Shown here: in pieces, positions 1 through 5,471 of the stretch
How the letters are laid out: each line of letters opens with the position of its first letter
Numbering within the stretch: position 1 is the stretch's first letter
DNA from: an uncultured Clostridia bacterium
GTDB lineage: Bacteria; Bacillota; Clostridia; Christensenellales; Aristaeellaceae
Assembly: GCA_946615495.1 (NCBI GenBank)
Contig: CAMOHY010000168.1
Coordinates: 1 to 5,520, forward strand
Length of the DNA stretch: 5,520 bases
Direction of reading: 5' to 3'
The notes under the pieces: model-generated
The model's database searches: none
What the model saw: the letters and a program-made list of their open reading frames with translations, nothing else
What the model was told of the DNA's origin: nothing
Program-made: the position numbers and the translations under genes

Positions 1-116
1 TCATGGAGGGCTGGCCCGAACGGGTGCGCGGCGGCAAGCAGGCCCGGTATGAAAAAATTGCCCAGCGGGCGCTGGAAAAAGTGGACCAGCTTCGCCGGGA
101 AATGGACCTGCATTGA
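1..116 (+). CDS. 3' end of an unidentified gene (partial, cut by window edge)
   Basis: An open frame enters from the left edge (codons in phase with base 3) and ends at the TGA at 114-116. Only the last 37 or so residues are visible. They are strongly charged (about 16 of 37 are D, E, K or R) and from about residue 14 onward look like one amphipathic helix ending in ...REMDLH. I do not recognise the family and infer no function. The frame is believable because its codon use matches the following genes and because its stop lies 23 bases before the next start, so the two are probably co-transcribed. An ATG at base 3 could in principle start a 37-codon mini-gene, but the region where its ribosome binding site would lie is outside the window, so a truncated larger gene is the simpler reading. 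Confidence 0.55.
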   Translation, partial: MEGWPERVRGGKQARYEKIAQRALEKVDQLRREMDLH

Positions 117-139
117 CCCACGCAAGGAGGCGCGCAAAA

Positions 140-1456
140 ATGAAACGGATACTTTGCCTGCTGCTGGCGCTGTGGCTGCTGCCCCTGACCGTTTGGGCGG
201 AAGAAGATGCGCTCACGGCGCGGCTCGTGTATGATCTGCTCCGCTCCGGCGATACCGGCGCGGTATACGCCCTGCTGGATTCCACCATGCAATCCGCCCT
301 GCCGGAAAACGATCTGGCGGCGCTGCTTCCCGCCCTGGACGCCGCGTACGGCGCGCCCGTTCGCTATGGCGAAGAAGAAACCACCCTGGCCGCCCCATAC
401 CGGATTACCGCGCTGCCCGTTATTTGCGAGCGCGGGGGCATCCTGTTCCAGGTCACCTGGCAGGAGAACCGCATCGCCGGCCTGTTTTATTCCGTTCTTC
501 CTCCGGACGAAAGCGCCCCGGCAGCCTTGCCGGATGGCCTTGCGGAAGAAGAAATAGAGGTGGGCGAACCGGCCCTGCCCGGCACGCTGACATGGCCCCT
601 TAACGCTTCCACTCCCCTGCCCGCGGTGGTGCTGGTGCACGGCTCCGGCCCCAATGATCGGGATGAAACCATCGGGCAGACCAAGCTGTTCCGGGATCTT
701 GCCTGGGCCCTGGCCCAGCAGGGCATCGCGGTGCTCAGATATGACAAGCGAACGCTGGTATATGGGAATACTTATACGGCCGATCAGCTGAAAGCCTTTA
801 CCGTGCAGGAAGAATCCATAACGGACGCCATCGCCGCCGCCCGCCTGCTGGCCGGCGATCCCCGCATCGATGCCGGGCGCGTGTACCTGGCTGGCCACTC
901 CCTGGGCGCCATGATCGCCCCGCGCATCGCATCGGAAAATCCGGGGCTCTTTGCTGGCATCGTTCTTTTGTCCGGCACGCCCAAAACGCTGGGCGACATT
1001 GTGCTCAGCCAGAACCAGGCCGTGGTGGACGCATTGCCCGCCACCACGCAATGGATCGGAAAAATGCAGCTGCTTTCCCTGCGGAAGGAATGGGAAAGCC
1101 TTTGCGCCGCCAGCGGGGAGCAGGCCCTGGGCATGAAGGTATTCGGCCAGAATGCCTATTATTTCTGGGAAATGGCCCAGCAGGATACGGGAAACCTTTT
1201 GAAGGATCTGCCCATTCCCGCGCTAATCATCAACGGCGGGCAGGATTTCCAGGTAACGGACGCGGACGGCATCGACGCCTGGCGCGCCCTGGAGTTGCCA
1301 GGCACCGTGCAAATCATCCATCATCCTGCGCTGAATCATTTGCTGATGGCGCCGGACGCTTCGGAAGAGGTTCGGGGCACGGTACAGGAATACGATACGC
1401 CCTGCCATGTATCGGACGAAGTGATCGATGAAATAGCTGCATTCATACTGAAATAA
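140..1456 (+). CDS. Exported alpha/beta hydrolase (COG1073-like, with DUF3887-like N-terminal domain)
   Basis: This 438-residue protein is predicted to be secreted and to act as a serine esterase or peptidase-like hydrolase; its substrate is unknown. Residues 1-20 form a signal peptide: basic MKR, a Leu-rich core, and a VWA cleavage site before EEDA. There is no lipobox at the cleavage site. Residues about 25-118 resemble the DUF3887 domain found before such hydrolases. The catalytic domain follows: HGSGPNDRDETIG at 167-179 (oxyanion-hole region), the nucleophile elbow GHSLG with Ser254, acid Asp369 in NGGQDF, and His400 in ALNHLL. The triad is therefore complete. The HGSGPNDRDETIG and YDKRT motifs are familiar from Clostridia and Bacilli alpha/beta hydrolases. 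The start at 140 is chosen over an in-frame ATG at 113 because AAGGAGG (124-130) lies 9 bases before it and the signal peptide begins there. It ends 15 bases before hslV, so it is probably in the same operon. Family assignment is firm; the specific function is not known. Confidence 0.9.
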   Translation: MKRILCLLLALWLLPLTVWAEEDALTARLVYDLLRSGDTGAVYALLDSTMQSALPENDLAALLPALDAAYGAPVRYGEEETTLAAPYRITALPVICERGGILFQVTWQENRIAGLFYSVLPPDESAPAALPDGLAEEEIEVGEPALPGTLTWPLNASTPLPAVVLVHGSGPNDRDETIGQTKLFRDLAWALAQQGIAVLRYDKRTLVYGNTYTADQLKAFTVQEESITDAIAAARLLAGDPRIDAGRVYLAGHSLGAMIAPRIASENPGLFAGIVLLSGTPKTLGDIVLSQNQAVVDALPATTQWIGKMQLLSLRKEWESLCAASGEQALGMKVFGQNAYYFWEMAQQDTGNLLKDLPIPALIINGGQDFQVTDADGIDAWRALELPGTVQIIHHPALNHLLMAPDASEEVRGTVQEYDTPCHVSDEVIDEIAAFILK

Positions 1457-1471
1457 ACGGAGGACACACAC

Positions 1472-2005
1472 ATGACCATGAAGGGAACCACCATCTGCGC
1501 CGTGAAGAAGGACGGAAAAATCGCCGTGGCTGGGGACGGCCAGGTGACCATGGGCGAACACACCATTTTCAAGGGCACTGCCCGGAAGGTACGCCGTATT
1601 TATAACGATACGGTGGTGACGGGCTTTGCGGGTTCGGTGGCCGACGCGTTCAGCCTGTGCGAACGCTTTGAAGATAAGCTGACTCAGTGCGGCGGCAACC
1701 TGGAGCGGGCCGCCGTGATGCTGGCCCAGGAATGGCGGGGCGATAAGGGGCTGCGCCAGCTGGAGGCCATGCTCATTGTTGCCGATAAGGAAGGAATGCT
1801 CATCGTGTCCGGCACCGGCGAAGTAATCGACCCGGACGACGGCGTGGCCGCCATCGGCTCCGGCGGCAACTACGCCTTGGCCGCCGCGCGGGCCTTGGTG
1901 CAGAACACCGGGCTTTCCGCCAGGGAAATCGCCGAAAAGGCGCTGCACATCGCCGCGTCCATTTGCGTGTATACCAATGATAATATTGTCGTAGAGGAGG
2001 TGTGA
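1472..2005 (+). CDS. hslV: HslV (ClpQ), peptidase subunit of the ATP-dependent HslVU protease
   Basis: HslV forms a cytoplasmic double hexameric ring of N-terminal-threonine peptidases that degrades proteins unfolded by HslU. The 177-residue product aligns by eye over its whole length with E. coli HslV and B. subtilis CodW. Recognisable blocks are TTICAV, AGDGQVTMG, KVRRIYND, GFAGSVADAF, LRQLEAMLIVAD, IGSGGNYALAAARAL, LSAREIAEKAL and ICVYTND. The catalytic Thr should be residue 6, the first T of TTICAV, so the leading MTMKG would be removed as a short propeptide. Asp22 and Lys39 match the conserved Asp17 and Lys33 of the mature E. coli enzyme. GGAGG at 1459-1463 lies 8 bases before the ATG at 1472; a second ATG (codon 3, at 1478) is 14 bases away and less favoured. 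The stop overlaps the ribosome binding region of hslU, in line with translational coupling and matched production of the two subunits. Confidence 0.98.
   Translation: MTMKGTTICAVKKDGKIAVAGDGQVTMGEHTIFKGTARKVRRIYNDTVVTGFAGSVADAFSLCERFEDKLTQCGGNLERAAVMLAQEWRGDKGLRQLEAMLIVADKEGMLIVSGTGEVIDPDDGVAAIGSGGNYALAAARALVQNTGLSAREIAEKALHIAASICVYTNDNIVVEEV
1995..2000 (+). promoter_or_regulatory. Ribosome binding site deciding the hslU start
   Basis: AGGAGG sits inside the last codons of hslV, 10 bases before the ATG at 2011. An in-frame GTG at 2002 would give a 4-base GTGA overlap with hslV, but it is only 1 base from this site. A later in-frame ATG at 2020 could use the GAGGGG at 2004-2009. The ATG at 2011 has the strongest site at an acceptable distance. 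Confidence 0.75.
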
Positions 2006-2010
2006 GGGGC

Positions 2011-3408
2011 ATGAGCGAAATGAAAAATCTGCCCGGCCGCCCTCATGAATTGACGCCCCGCGAGGTGGTGCGGGAGCTGGACCGCTACATCATCGGCCAG
2101 GATGAAGCCAAGCGCGCCGTAGCCATCGCCCTGCGCAACCGTTACCGCCGGTCTCAATTGCCCGCCGAAATGCGGGAGGAAATATACCCCAAAAATATCC
2201 TGATGATCGGGCCTACCGGCGTGGGCAAAACGGAAATTGCCCGCCGCCTGGCCAAATTGGTGGAAGCGCCCTTTATTAAGGTGGAGGCCACCAAGTTTAC
2301 AGAAGTGGGCTATGTGGGCCGGGATGTGGAATCCATCATTCGCGATTTGGCGGAAAACGCCGTGCGTATGGTAAAGGATGAGCACACCGCGCGGGTAAAG
2401 ACCCGCGCCCAAGTGCTGGCGGAGGACCGGCTGGTGACGCTGCTTTTGCACCCGCCCAAGAAAAACGCCGCCAACGCCAACCCGCTGGACTTTATTCTGG
2501 GCCGGAACAAAGAGCCCGAACCCACCGAAGAGGAAAAAACGGAAATCAGCCGCAAGCGCAACGAAGTGCGGGAGCAGCTCCGCTCCGGCGCCCTGGAAAA
2601 CCATGAGCTGGAAATCGAGGTGGAGGAGGCCGCGCCTCAATTGGAGGTGGGCGGCGCGTCCATCAACATCGGCGACATGATGGGCGGCATGATGCCCAAG
2701 CGCACCAAGCTTCGCCATGTAAAGGTGAAGGAAGCGCGGGAAATACTCATTCAGGAGGAATCCCAGAAGCTTATTGATGAGGACGCGGTGAAGGAAGAAG
2801 CCATCCGCCGCTGCGAACAGAGCGGCATCGTGTTCCTGGATGAAATCGACAAGATCGCGGGCCGTTCCTCCGGCCACGGCCCGGATGTGAGCCGGGAAGG
2901 GGTGCAGCGGGATATCCTGCCCATCGTGGAGGGCTCCACCGTGAACACCAAATATGGCCCTGTGCGCACCGATTTTATGCTCTTTATCGGCGCGGGCGCG
3001 TTCCACGTGGCCAAGGTGAACGATTTGATTCCCGAATTGCAGGGCCGATTCCCGGTGCATGTCAATTTGAAATCCCTGACCCAAGAGGATTTTGTGGCCA
3101 TTCTGACGAAAACGGATAACGCGGTAACGCGCCAGTATACCGCTCTGCTGGAAGTGGACAAGGTGCACCTGACCTTTGACGAGGACGCCCTCAACGAGAT
3201 CGCCCGCATCGCCATGCTGGCCAATGAAACGGGCGAGGATATTGGCGCCCGCCGCCTGCACGCGGTATTTGAAGAGCTTTTGGAGGACGTGTCCTTTAAC
3301 GCTGGCGGCGACAATATGCCCGACGTATATTTGACCATCACCGCCGATTACGTAAAGGAACACCTGAAAACCGCCAAGGAAATGGATATGAGAAGGTACA
3401 TTCTGTAA
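2011..3408 (+). CDS. hslU: HslU (ClpY), AAA+ unfoldase of the HslVU protease
   Basis: HslU is the hexameric cytoplasmic ATPase that recognises, unfolds and threads substrates into HslV. The 465-residue product fits the family size in Bacillota (E. coli 443, B. subtilis ClpY about 467). In order it shows: the N-terminal LTPREVVRELDRYIIGQDEAK segment; Walker A GPTGVGKT at 67-74 (Lys73); the pore loop GYVG at 100-103; an I-domain from about 110 to 265 that is charged and contains DMMGGMMPKR; Walker B FLDEID at 275-280; the arginine finger Arg346 in LQGRFP; sensor 2 GARRL with Arg414; and the conserved tail ending RRYIL, which docks into HslV. Arg346 and Arg414 are both shifted by 21 from E. coli Arg325 and Arg393, which supports a correct, unbroken alignment. 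It lies 5 bases after hslV. No key residue is missing. Confidence 0.98.
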   Translation: MSEMKNLPGRPHELTPREVVRELDRYIIGQDEAKRAVAIALRNRYRRSQLPAEMREEIYPKNILMIGPTGVGKTEIARRLAKLVEAPFIKVEATKFTEVGYVGRDVESIIRDLAENAVRMVKDEHTARVKTRAQVLAEDRLVTLLLHPPKKNAANANPLDFILGRNKEPEPTEEEKTEISRKRNEVREQLRSGALENHELEIEVEEAAPQLEVGGASINIGDMMGGMMPKRTKLRHVKVKEAREILIQEESQKLIDEDAVKEEAIRRCEQSGIVFLDEIDKIAGRSSGHGPDVSREGVQRDILPIVEGSTVNTKYGPVRTDFMLFIGAGAFHVAKVNDLIPELQGRFPVHVNLKSLTQEDFVAILTKTDNAVTRQYTALLEVDKVHLTFDEDALNEIARIAMLANETGEDIGARRLHAVFEELLEDVSFNAGGDNMPDVYLTITADYVKEHLKTAKEMDMRRYIL

Positions 3409-3411
3409 GCG

Positions 3412-3450
3412 AGGCGGAAAACCGGAGGGGGAAGCGCCCATCCGCCTTTT
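3412..3450 (+). terminator. Possible weak intrinsic terminator or attenuator after hslU
   Basis: AGGCGGA (3412-3418) pairs perfectly with TCCGCCT (3441-3447), four bases after the hslU stop. The 22-base loop could add a small GGG/CCC pairing (3428-3430 with 3437-3439). Only a short T run follows (3447-3450, its first T used in the stem). Stem and position fit a rho-independent terminator, but the long loop and short T tract make it weak, so partial read-through into cmk is plausible. Confidence 0.4.
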
Positions 3451-3524
3451 CACAAGAGATGGAACAGGATGGAACGAACGCGTTATCAGCCGATTCGCTT
3501 TTCCGCACGCTTCATAAGCACAAA

Positions 3525-3529
3525 GGAGG
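3525..3529 (+). promoter_or_regulatory. Ribosome binding site of cmk
   Basis: GGAGG within AAAGGAGGGG lies 11 bases before the cmk ATG at 3541. A different-frame ATG at 3533 is only 3 bases away and opens a 5-codon frame that stops at 3548-3550. An in-frame ATG at 3469 would add 24 residues but has no good site, and family members begin close to the residues encoded from 3541. Confidence 0.75.
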
Positions 3530-3540
3530 GGTATGAACAA

Positions 3541-4212
3541 ATGCCTTTGACGATTGCTATTGACGGGCCTGTGGGCGCGGGAAAATCTACCATTTCCGAC
3601 GAAGTGGCCCAGCGCTTGGGCATTTTGCACCTGGATACCGGCGCCATGTACCGGGCCGTGGGCCTGTGCGTGATGCGCAGGGGAATGGATTTGCAGGATG
3701 AGGCCGCCGTTTCCGCGCTTTGCGAGGCGGGCGGCGCGCAGGTGGATGTGCGATATGAAAACGGCGCCCAGCGCACCCTCTTAAACGGCGAGGACGTGAC
3801 CAGCTTCATCCGCGCCCAGGAGGTGGGCCAGGCTGCGTCCGCCGTTTCCCGGTACGCCGCGGTGCGCAAAATGCTGGTGCGCCGCCAGCAGGAAATGGCC
3901 AAGAGCCAGTCCATGCTGCTGGATGGCCGGGATATCGGCACCGTGGTGCTGCCCCACGCCACCGTAAAAATCTATTTAACCGCCTCCGCCCAGGCCCGCG
4001 CCCAGCGGCGCATGCTGCAGCTGCGGGAAAAAGGGGATGAAACGCCCTTTGAGGATATCCTGCGGGAAGTGAACGCGCGGGACGACCAGGATATGCACCG
4101 GGAGGTGGACCCTTTGCGCCAGGCGGAGGACGCCGTGCTGGTGGATTCCTCCAACATCACGTTTGAAGAAACGGTGGAGGCCATTCTGTCTATTGTGGAG
4201 GCAAAAAAATGA
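3541..4212 (+). CDS. cmk: Cytidylate kinase (CMP/dCMP kinase)
   Basis: Cmk transfers phosphate from ATP to CMP or dCMP in the cytoplasm, recycling pyrimidine nucleotides for nucleic acid and CDP-lipid synthesis. The 223-residue product matches the family length (B. subtilis 224, E. coli 227). It has the P-loop DGPVGAGKST with Lys15 and Ser16, the DTGAMYR motif at 32-38, the CMP-binding-domain stretch NGEDVTSFIRAQEVGQAAS at 82-100, Ser103-Arg104, and DGRDIGT at 128-134 with Arg130 and Asp131. A lid-like segment containing REVNARDDQDMHRE follows. Small departures from the usual consensus (IRAQEV for IRTxEV, SRYAAVR for the common Pro-containing version) do not touch the core residues. Its stop overlaps the plsC start in ATGA (4209-4212), so translation of the two is probably coupled. 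Confidence 0.97.
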   Translation: MPLTIAIDGPVGAGKSTISDEVAQRLGILHLDTGAMYRAVGLCVMRRGMDLQDEAAVSALCEAGGAQVDVRYENGAQRTLLNGEDVTSFIRAQEVGQAASAVSRYAAVRKMLVRRQQEMAKSQSMLLDGRDIGTVVLPHATVKIYLTASAQARAQRRMLQLREKGDETPFEDILREVNARDDQDMHREVDPLRQAEDAVLVDSSNITFEETVEAILSIVEAKK

Positions 4213-4847
4213 GCACTGAGCCCACGGTTACCCCCGAAAAGGAACGCACCTTCATTTATACTCTGGCCCGCATCGTGGCCTGGATTGGAAACCATACCTT
4301 TTTTCCCGTGCACTATCATAACCAGGAAAACTTTGATTTGCAGGGGCCGTACATCGCCATGTCCAACCATCAAAGCGCCCTGGACCCGCTGATTCTGGCC
4401 TACCCCTGCAAAAAGTATGAAATCCGGTTCGTGGGCAAAAAGGAATTAACCAAGCATAAGTGGATCGCCAACCTGCTGGGCAAGCTGCACATGATTACCG
4501 TGGACCGGCACAATTCCGATCTGGCCGCCATGCGCCTGTGCATGCGCACCCTGCGGGAAGGCCGGGTGCTGGGCATTTTCCCGGAAGGCACCCGCCACGT
4601 GGCGGATTTGATGAGCGAGGTGGAAACGGGCGCCGCCGTGCTGGCGCTGCGCGCCAATGTGCCGCTGCTGCCCGTGTATATCCAGCATAAGCCCCGCTTC
4701 CTGCGCATGAACCAGGTGTATATCGGCAAGCCCATTGATATTTCTGATCTGAGCGCCCAGGGCTTTGACGCCCAGGTGGTGGAGCAATTGACCGAACGCA
4801 TCCGCCAAACGTTTTTAAGGATGCGGGAAGAAAGCCTGAAAAAGTAA
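4209..4847 (+). CDS. plsC: 1-acyl-sn-glycerol-3-phosphate acyltransferase (PlsC family)
   Basis: PlsC enzymes acylate lysophosphatidic acid to phosphatidic acid at the inner face of the membrane, using acyl-ACP or acyl-CoA. The 212-residue product shows the four acyltransferase blocks: motif I NHQSALDP with the catalytic His54 and Asp59 (HX4D), motif II around MITVDR (95-100), motif III FPEGTR at 124-129, and motif IV VPLLPVYI at 151-158. Residues about 15-37 are hydrophobic and aromatic and could anchor it to the membrane. The residue before MITVDR is His94, where many homologues have Gly; I attach no function to this. GGAGG at 4197-4201, inside the end of cmk, is 7 bases from the ATG. The cmk-plsC pairing is common in Clostridia. 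Related acyltransferases with other lipid substrates share these motifs, so substrate identity is inferred. Confidence 0.92.
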   Translation: MSTEPTVTPEKERTFIYTLARIVAWIGNHTFFPVHYHNQENFDLQGPYIAMSNHQSALDPLILAYPCKKYEIRFVGKKELTKHKWIANLLGKLHMITVDRHNSDLAAMRLCMRTLREGRVLGIFPEGTRHVADLMSEVETGAAVLALRANVPLLPVYIQHKPRFLRMNQVYIGKPIDISDLSAQGFDAQVVEQLTERIRQTFLRMREESLKK

Positions 4848-4856
4848 GGAACGAAC

Positions 4857-5339
4857 ATGAACCGAACGCTTAATATCCGCCGCGGGGAAAGCAGGGATAT
4901 TCCCGGCATTATGAAGCTGCTGGTGCAGGTAAATATGGTGCACCACGCTCTCCGGCCCGATCTTTTTAACGGCCCGGCCACCAAGTATACCCCGGCGGAA
5001 TTGGCCGCCATCCTGGCGGATGAAAATACGCCCGTTTTCGTATGCACGGATGAAAACGGCGCGGTGCTGGGCCACGCCTTCTGCGTATTCAAGCAATTCC
5101 TGCATGATAATATCATGACGGATATTAAAACCTTGTACATTGATGATTTATGTGTGGAGGAAGGCTGCCGGGGCCAGCATGTGGGAAGCGCGCTGTATGG
5201 CCATGTGCTTTCCTTCGCCCGCGCGCAGGGATGCTACAATATTACGCTGAACGTATGGTCCGGCAACGACAGCGCCCAGCGTTTCTATGAGCATTGCGGG
5301 CTGAAGCCGCAGAAGATCGGCATGGAATTGATTCTTTGA
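4857..5339 (+). CDS. GNAT-family N-acetyltransferase
   Basis: A 160-residue single-domain GNAT protein expected to transfer an acetyl group from acetyl-CoA to an amine; the acceptor is unknown. The N-terminal RRGESRDIPGIMKLL is the usual first strand and helix. The region VHHALRPDLF...TKY (28-44) is characteristic of a widespread Clostridia/Actinobacteria subfamily as I know it. The strand TLYIDDLCVEEGCRG leads into the acetyl-CoA loop RGQHVGS at 105-111, where His108 replaces the Gly of the classical R-x-x-G-x-G/A motif; RGQH-type loops are usual in this subfamily. The C-terminal NVWSGNDSAQRFYEHCGL is a textbook GNAT motif B-like segment. TAAGGA (4845-4850), overlapping the plsC stop, lies 6 bases before the ATG, so it is very likely the last gene of the cmk-plsC unit. 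Codon use is somewhat more A/T-rich in the middle (about 5105-5155) than in its neighbours. Confidence 0.93.
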   Translation: MNRTLNIRRGESRDIPGIMKLLVQVNMVHHALRPDLFNGPATKYTPAELAAILADENTPVFVCTDENGAVLGHAFCVFKQFLHDNIMTDIKTLYIDDLCVEEGCRGQHVGSALYGHVLSFARAQGCYNITLNVWSGNDSAQRFYEHCGLKPQKIGMELIL

Positions 5340-5344
5340 TTCGC

Positions 5345-5371
5345 AAATCAAGCAATTCTCCCTGATTTTTT
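5345..5371 (+). terminator. Possible weak terminator just after the GNAT gene
   Basis: AAATCA (5345-5350) can pair with TGATTT (5363-5368), with an extra G-C pair across a bulge, and six T run at 5366-5371. The stem is AT-rich and shares its T with the tract. A competing TTGATT/AATCAA pairing (5336-5341 with 5346-5351) overlaps the stop codon. It is a poor match to a strong terminator. Confidence 0.25.
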
Positions 5372-5385
5372 GGGGCAATTCACCG

Positions 5386-5410
5386 AAAAACAGCGCGCCG
5401 GCAAAGCCGG
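5386..5410 (-). terminator. Candidate minus-strand intrinsic terminator
   Basis: Read on the minus strand, CCGGC-TTT-GCCGG is followed by CGCGCTG and then TTTTT. If the upstream arm (5483-5502) pairs with this one, the T tract begins right at the base of the helix. This would suit a minus-strand gene lying to the right of the window and converging on the GNAT gene; that gene is not visible here. Confidence 0.4.
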
Positions 5411-5411
5411 T

Positions 5412-5428
5412 CCTGCGGATTGTTGATG
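5412..5428 (+). repeat. Direct repeat, copy 1 (17 bases)
   Basis: CCTGCGGATTGTTGATG matches the copy at 5455-5471 at 14 of 17 positions. It lies immediately left of and slightly overlaps the 10-bp hairpin stem, inside the inverted arms. Confidence 0.45.
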
Positions 5429-5449
5429 AAAGGGCTGCGGCCCTTTCAT
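5426..5449 (+). terminator. Perfect 10-bp hairpin with UGCG tetraloop
   Basis: ATGAAAGGGC (5426-5435) and GCCCTTTCAT (5440-5449) pair perfectly around TGCG. The closing C-G pair with UGCG makes a cUNCGg tetraloop, an extra-stable RNA fold on the + strand. The downstream ACTTTCC is not a true T tract, so it is not a standard intrinsic terminator; it could stabilise a 3' end or be the core of the larger element around it. Confidence 0.55.
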
Positions 5450-5454
5450 ACTTT

Positions 5455-5471
5455 CCTGGGGTTTGTTGACG
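5455..5471 (+). repeat. Direct repeat, copy 2 (17 bases)
   Basis: CCTGGGGTTTGTTGACG is the partner of the copy at 5412-5428 (14 of 17 identical) and lies just right of the hairpin. It ends in TTGACG, close to a -35 box, but no -10 follows at the right distance. Confidence 0.45.

Larger units (their letters stand above)
3409..3540 (+). other. Intergenic spacer between hslU and cmk
   Basis: This 132-base stretch is the longest gap between genes before the 3' end of the window. Its left half holds the hairpin described separately (3412-3450) and its right half ends in the cmk ribosome binding site. I found no convincing -35/-10 pair; the closest thing to a -10 is CATAAG at 3513-3518, without a matching -35. 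An open frame of 25 codons at 3459-3536 lacks a suitably spaced ribosome binding site and is not called. Confidence 0.6.

Noticed and set aside
113..139. A 9-residue upstream extension of the hydrolase from the ATG at 113.
   Set aside because: It would put a charged stretch before the signal peptide, and the strong AAGGAGG at 124-130 lies downstream of it.
1223..1948. A minus-strand open frame of 241 codons over the end of the hydrolase and most of hslV.
   Set aside because: Same shadow effect; the + strand products are clearly real and no ribosome binding site or family motif supports it.
3459..3536. A 25-codon open frame upstream of cmk.
   Set aside because: Its ATG has no suitably spaced ribosome binding site and the peptide has no recognisable feature.
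3469..3540. A 24-residue N-terminal extension of cytidylate kinase.
   Set aside because: No good ribosome binding site precedes it, and the family normally begins a few residues before the P-loop, as from 3541.
1870..3630. A minus-strand open frame of 586 codons running antisense to hslU and parts of hslV and cmk.
   Set aside because: It is rich in His, Phe and Gly as expected from the reverse frame of GC-rich coding DNA, matches no family I know, and the + strand genes beneath it are unmistakable.
5103..5117. A perfect 15-base odd palindrome, CATGATA-A-TATCATG, looking like an operator.
   Set aside because: It lies inside the GNAT coding sequence, encodes normal family residues, and has no associated promoter; chance is the simplest explanation.
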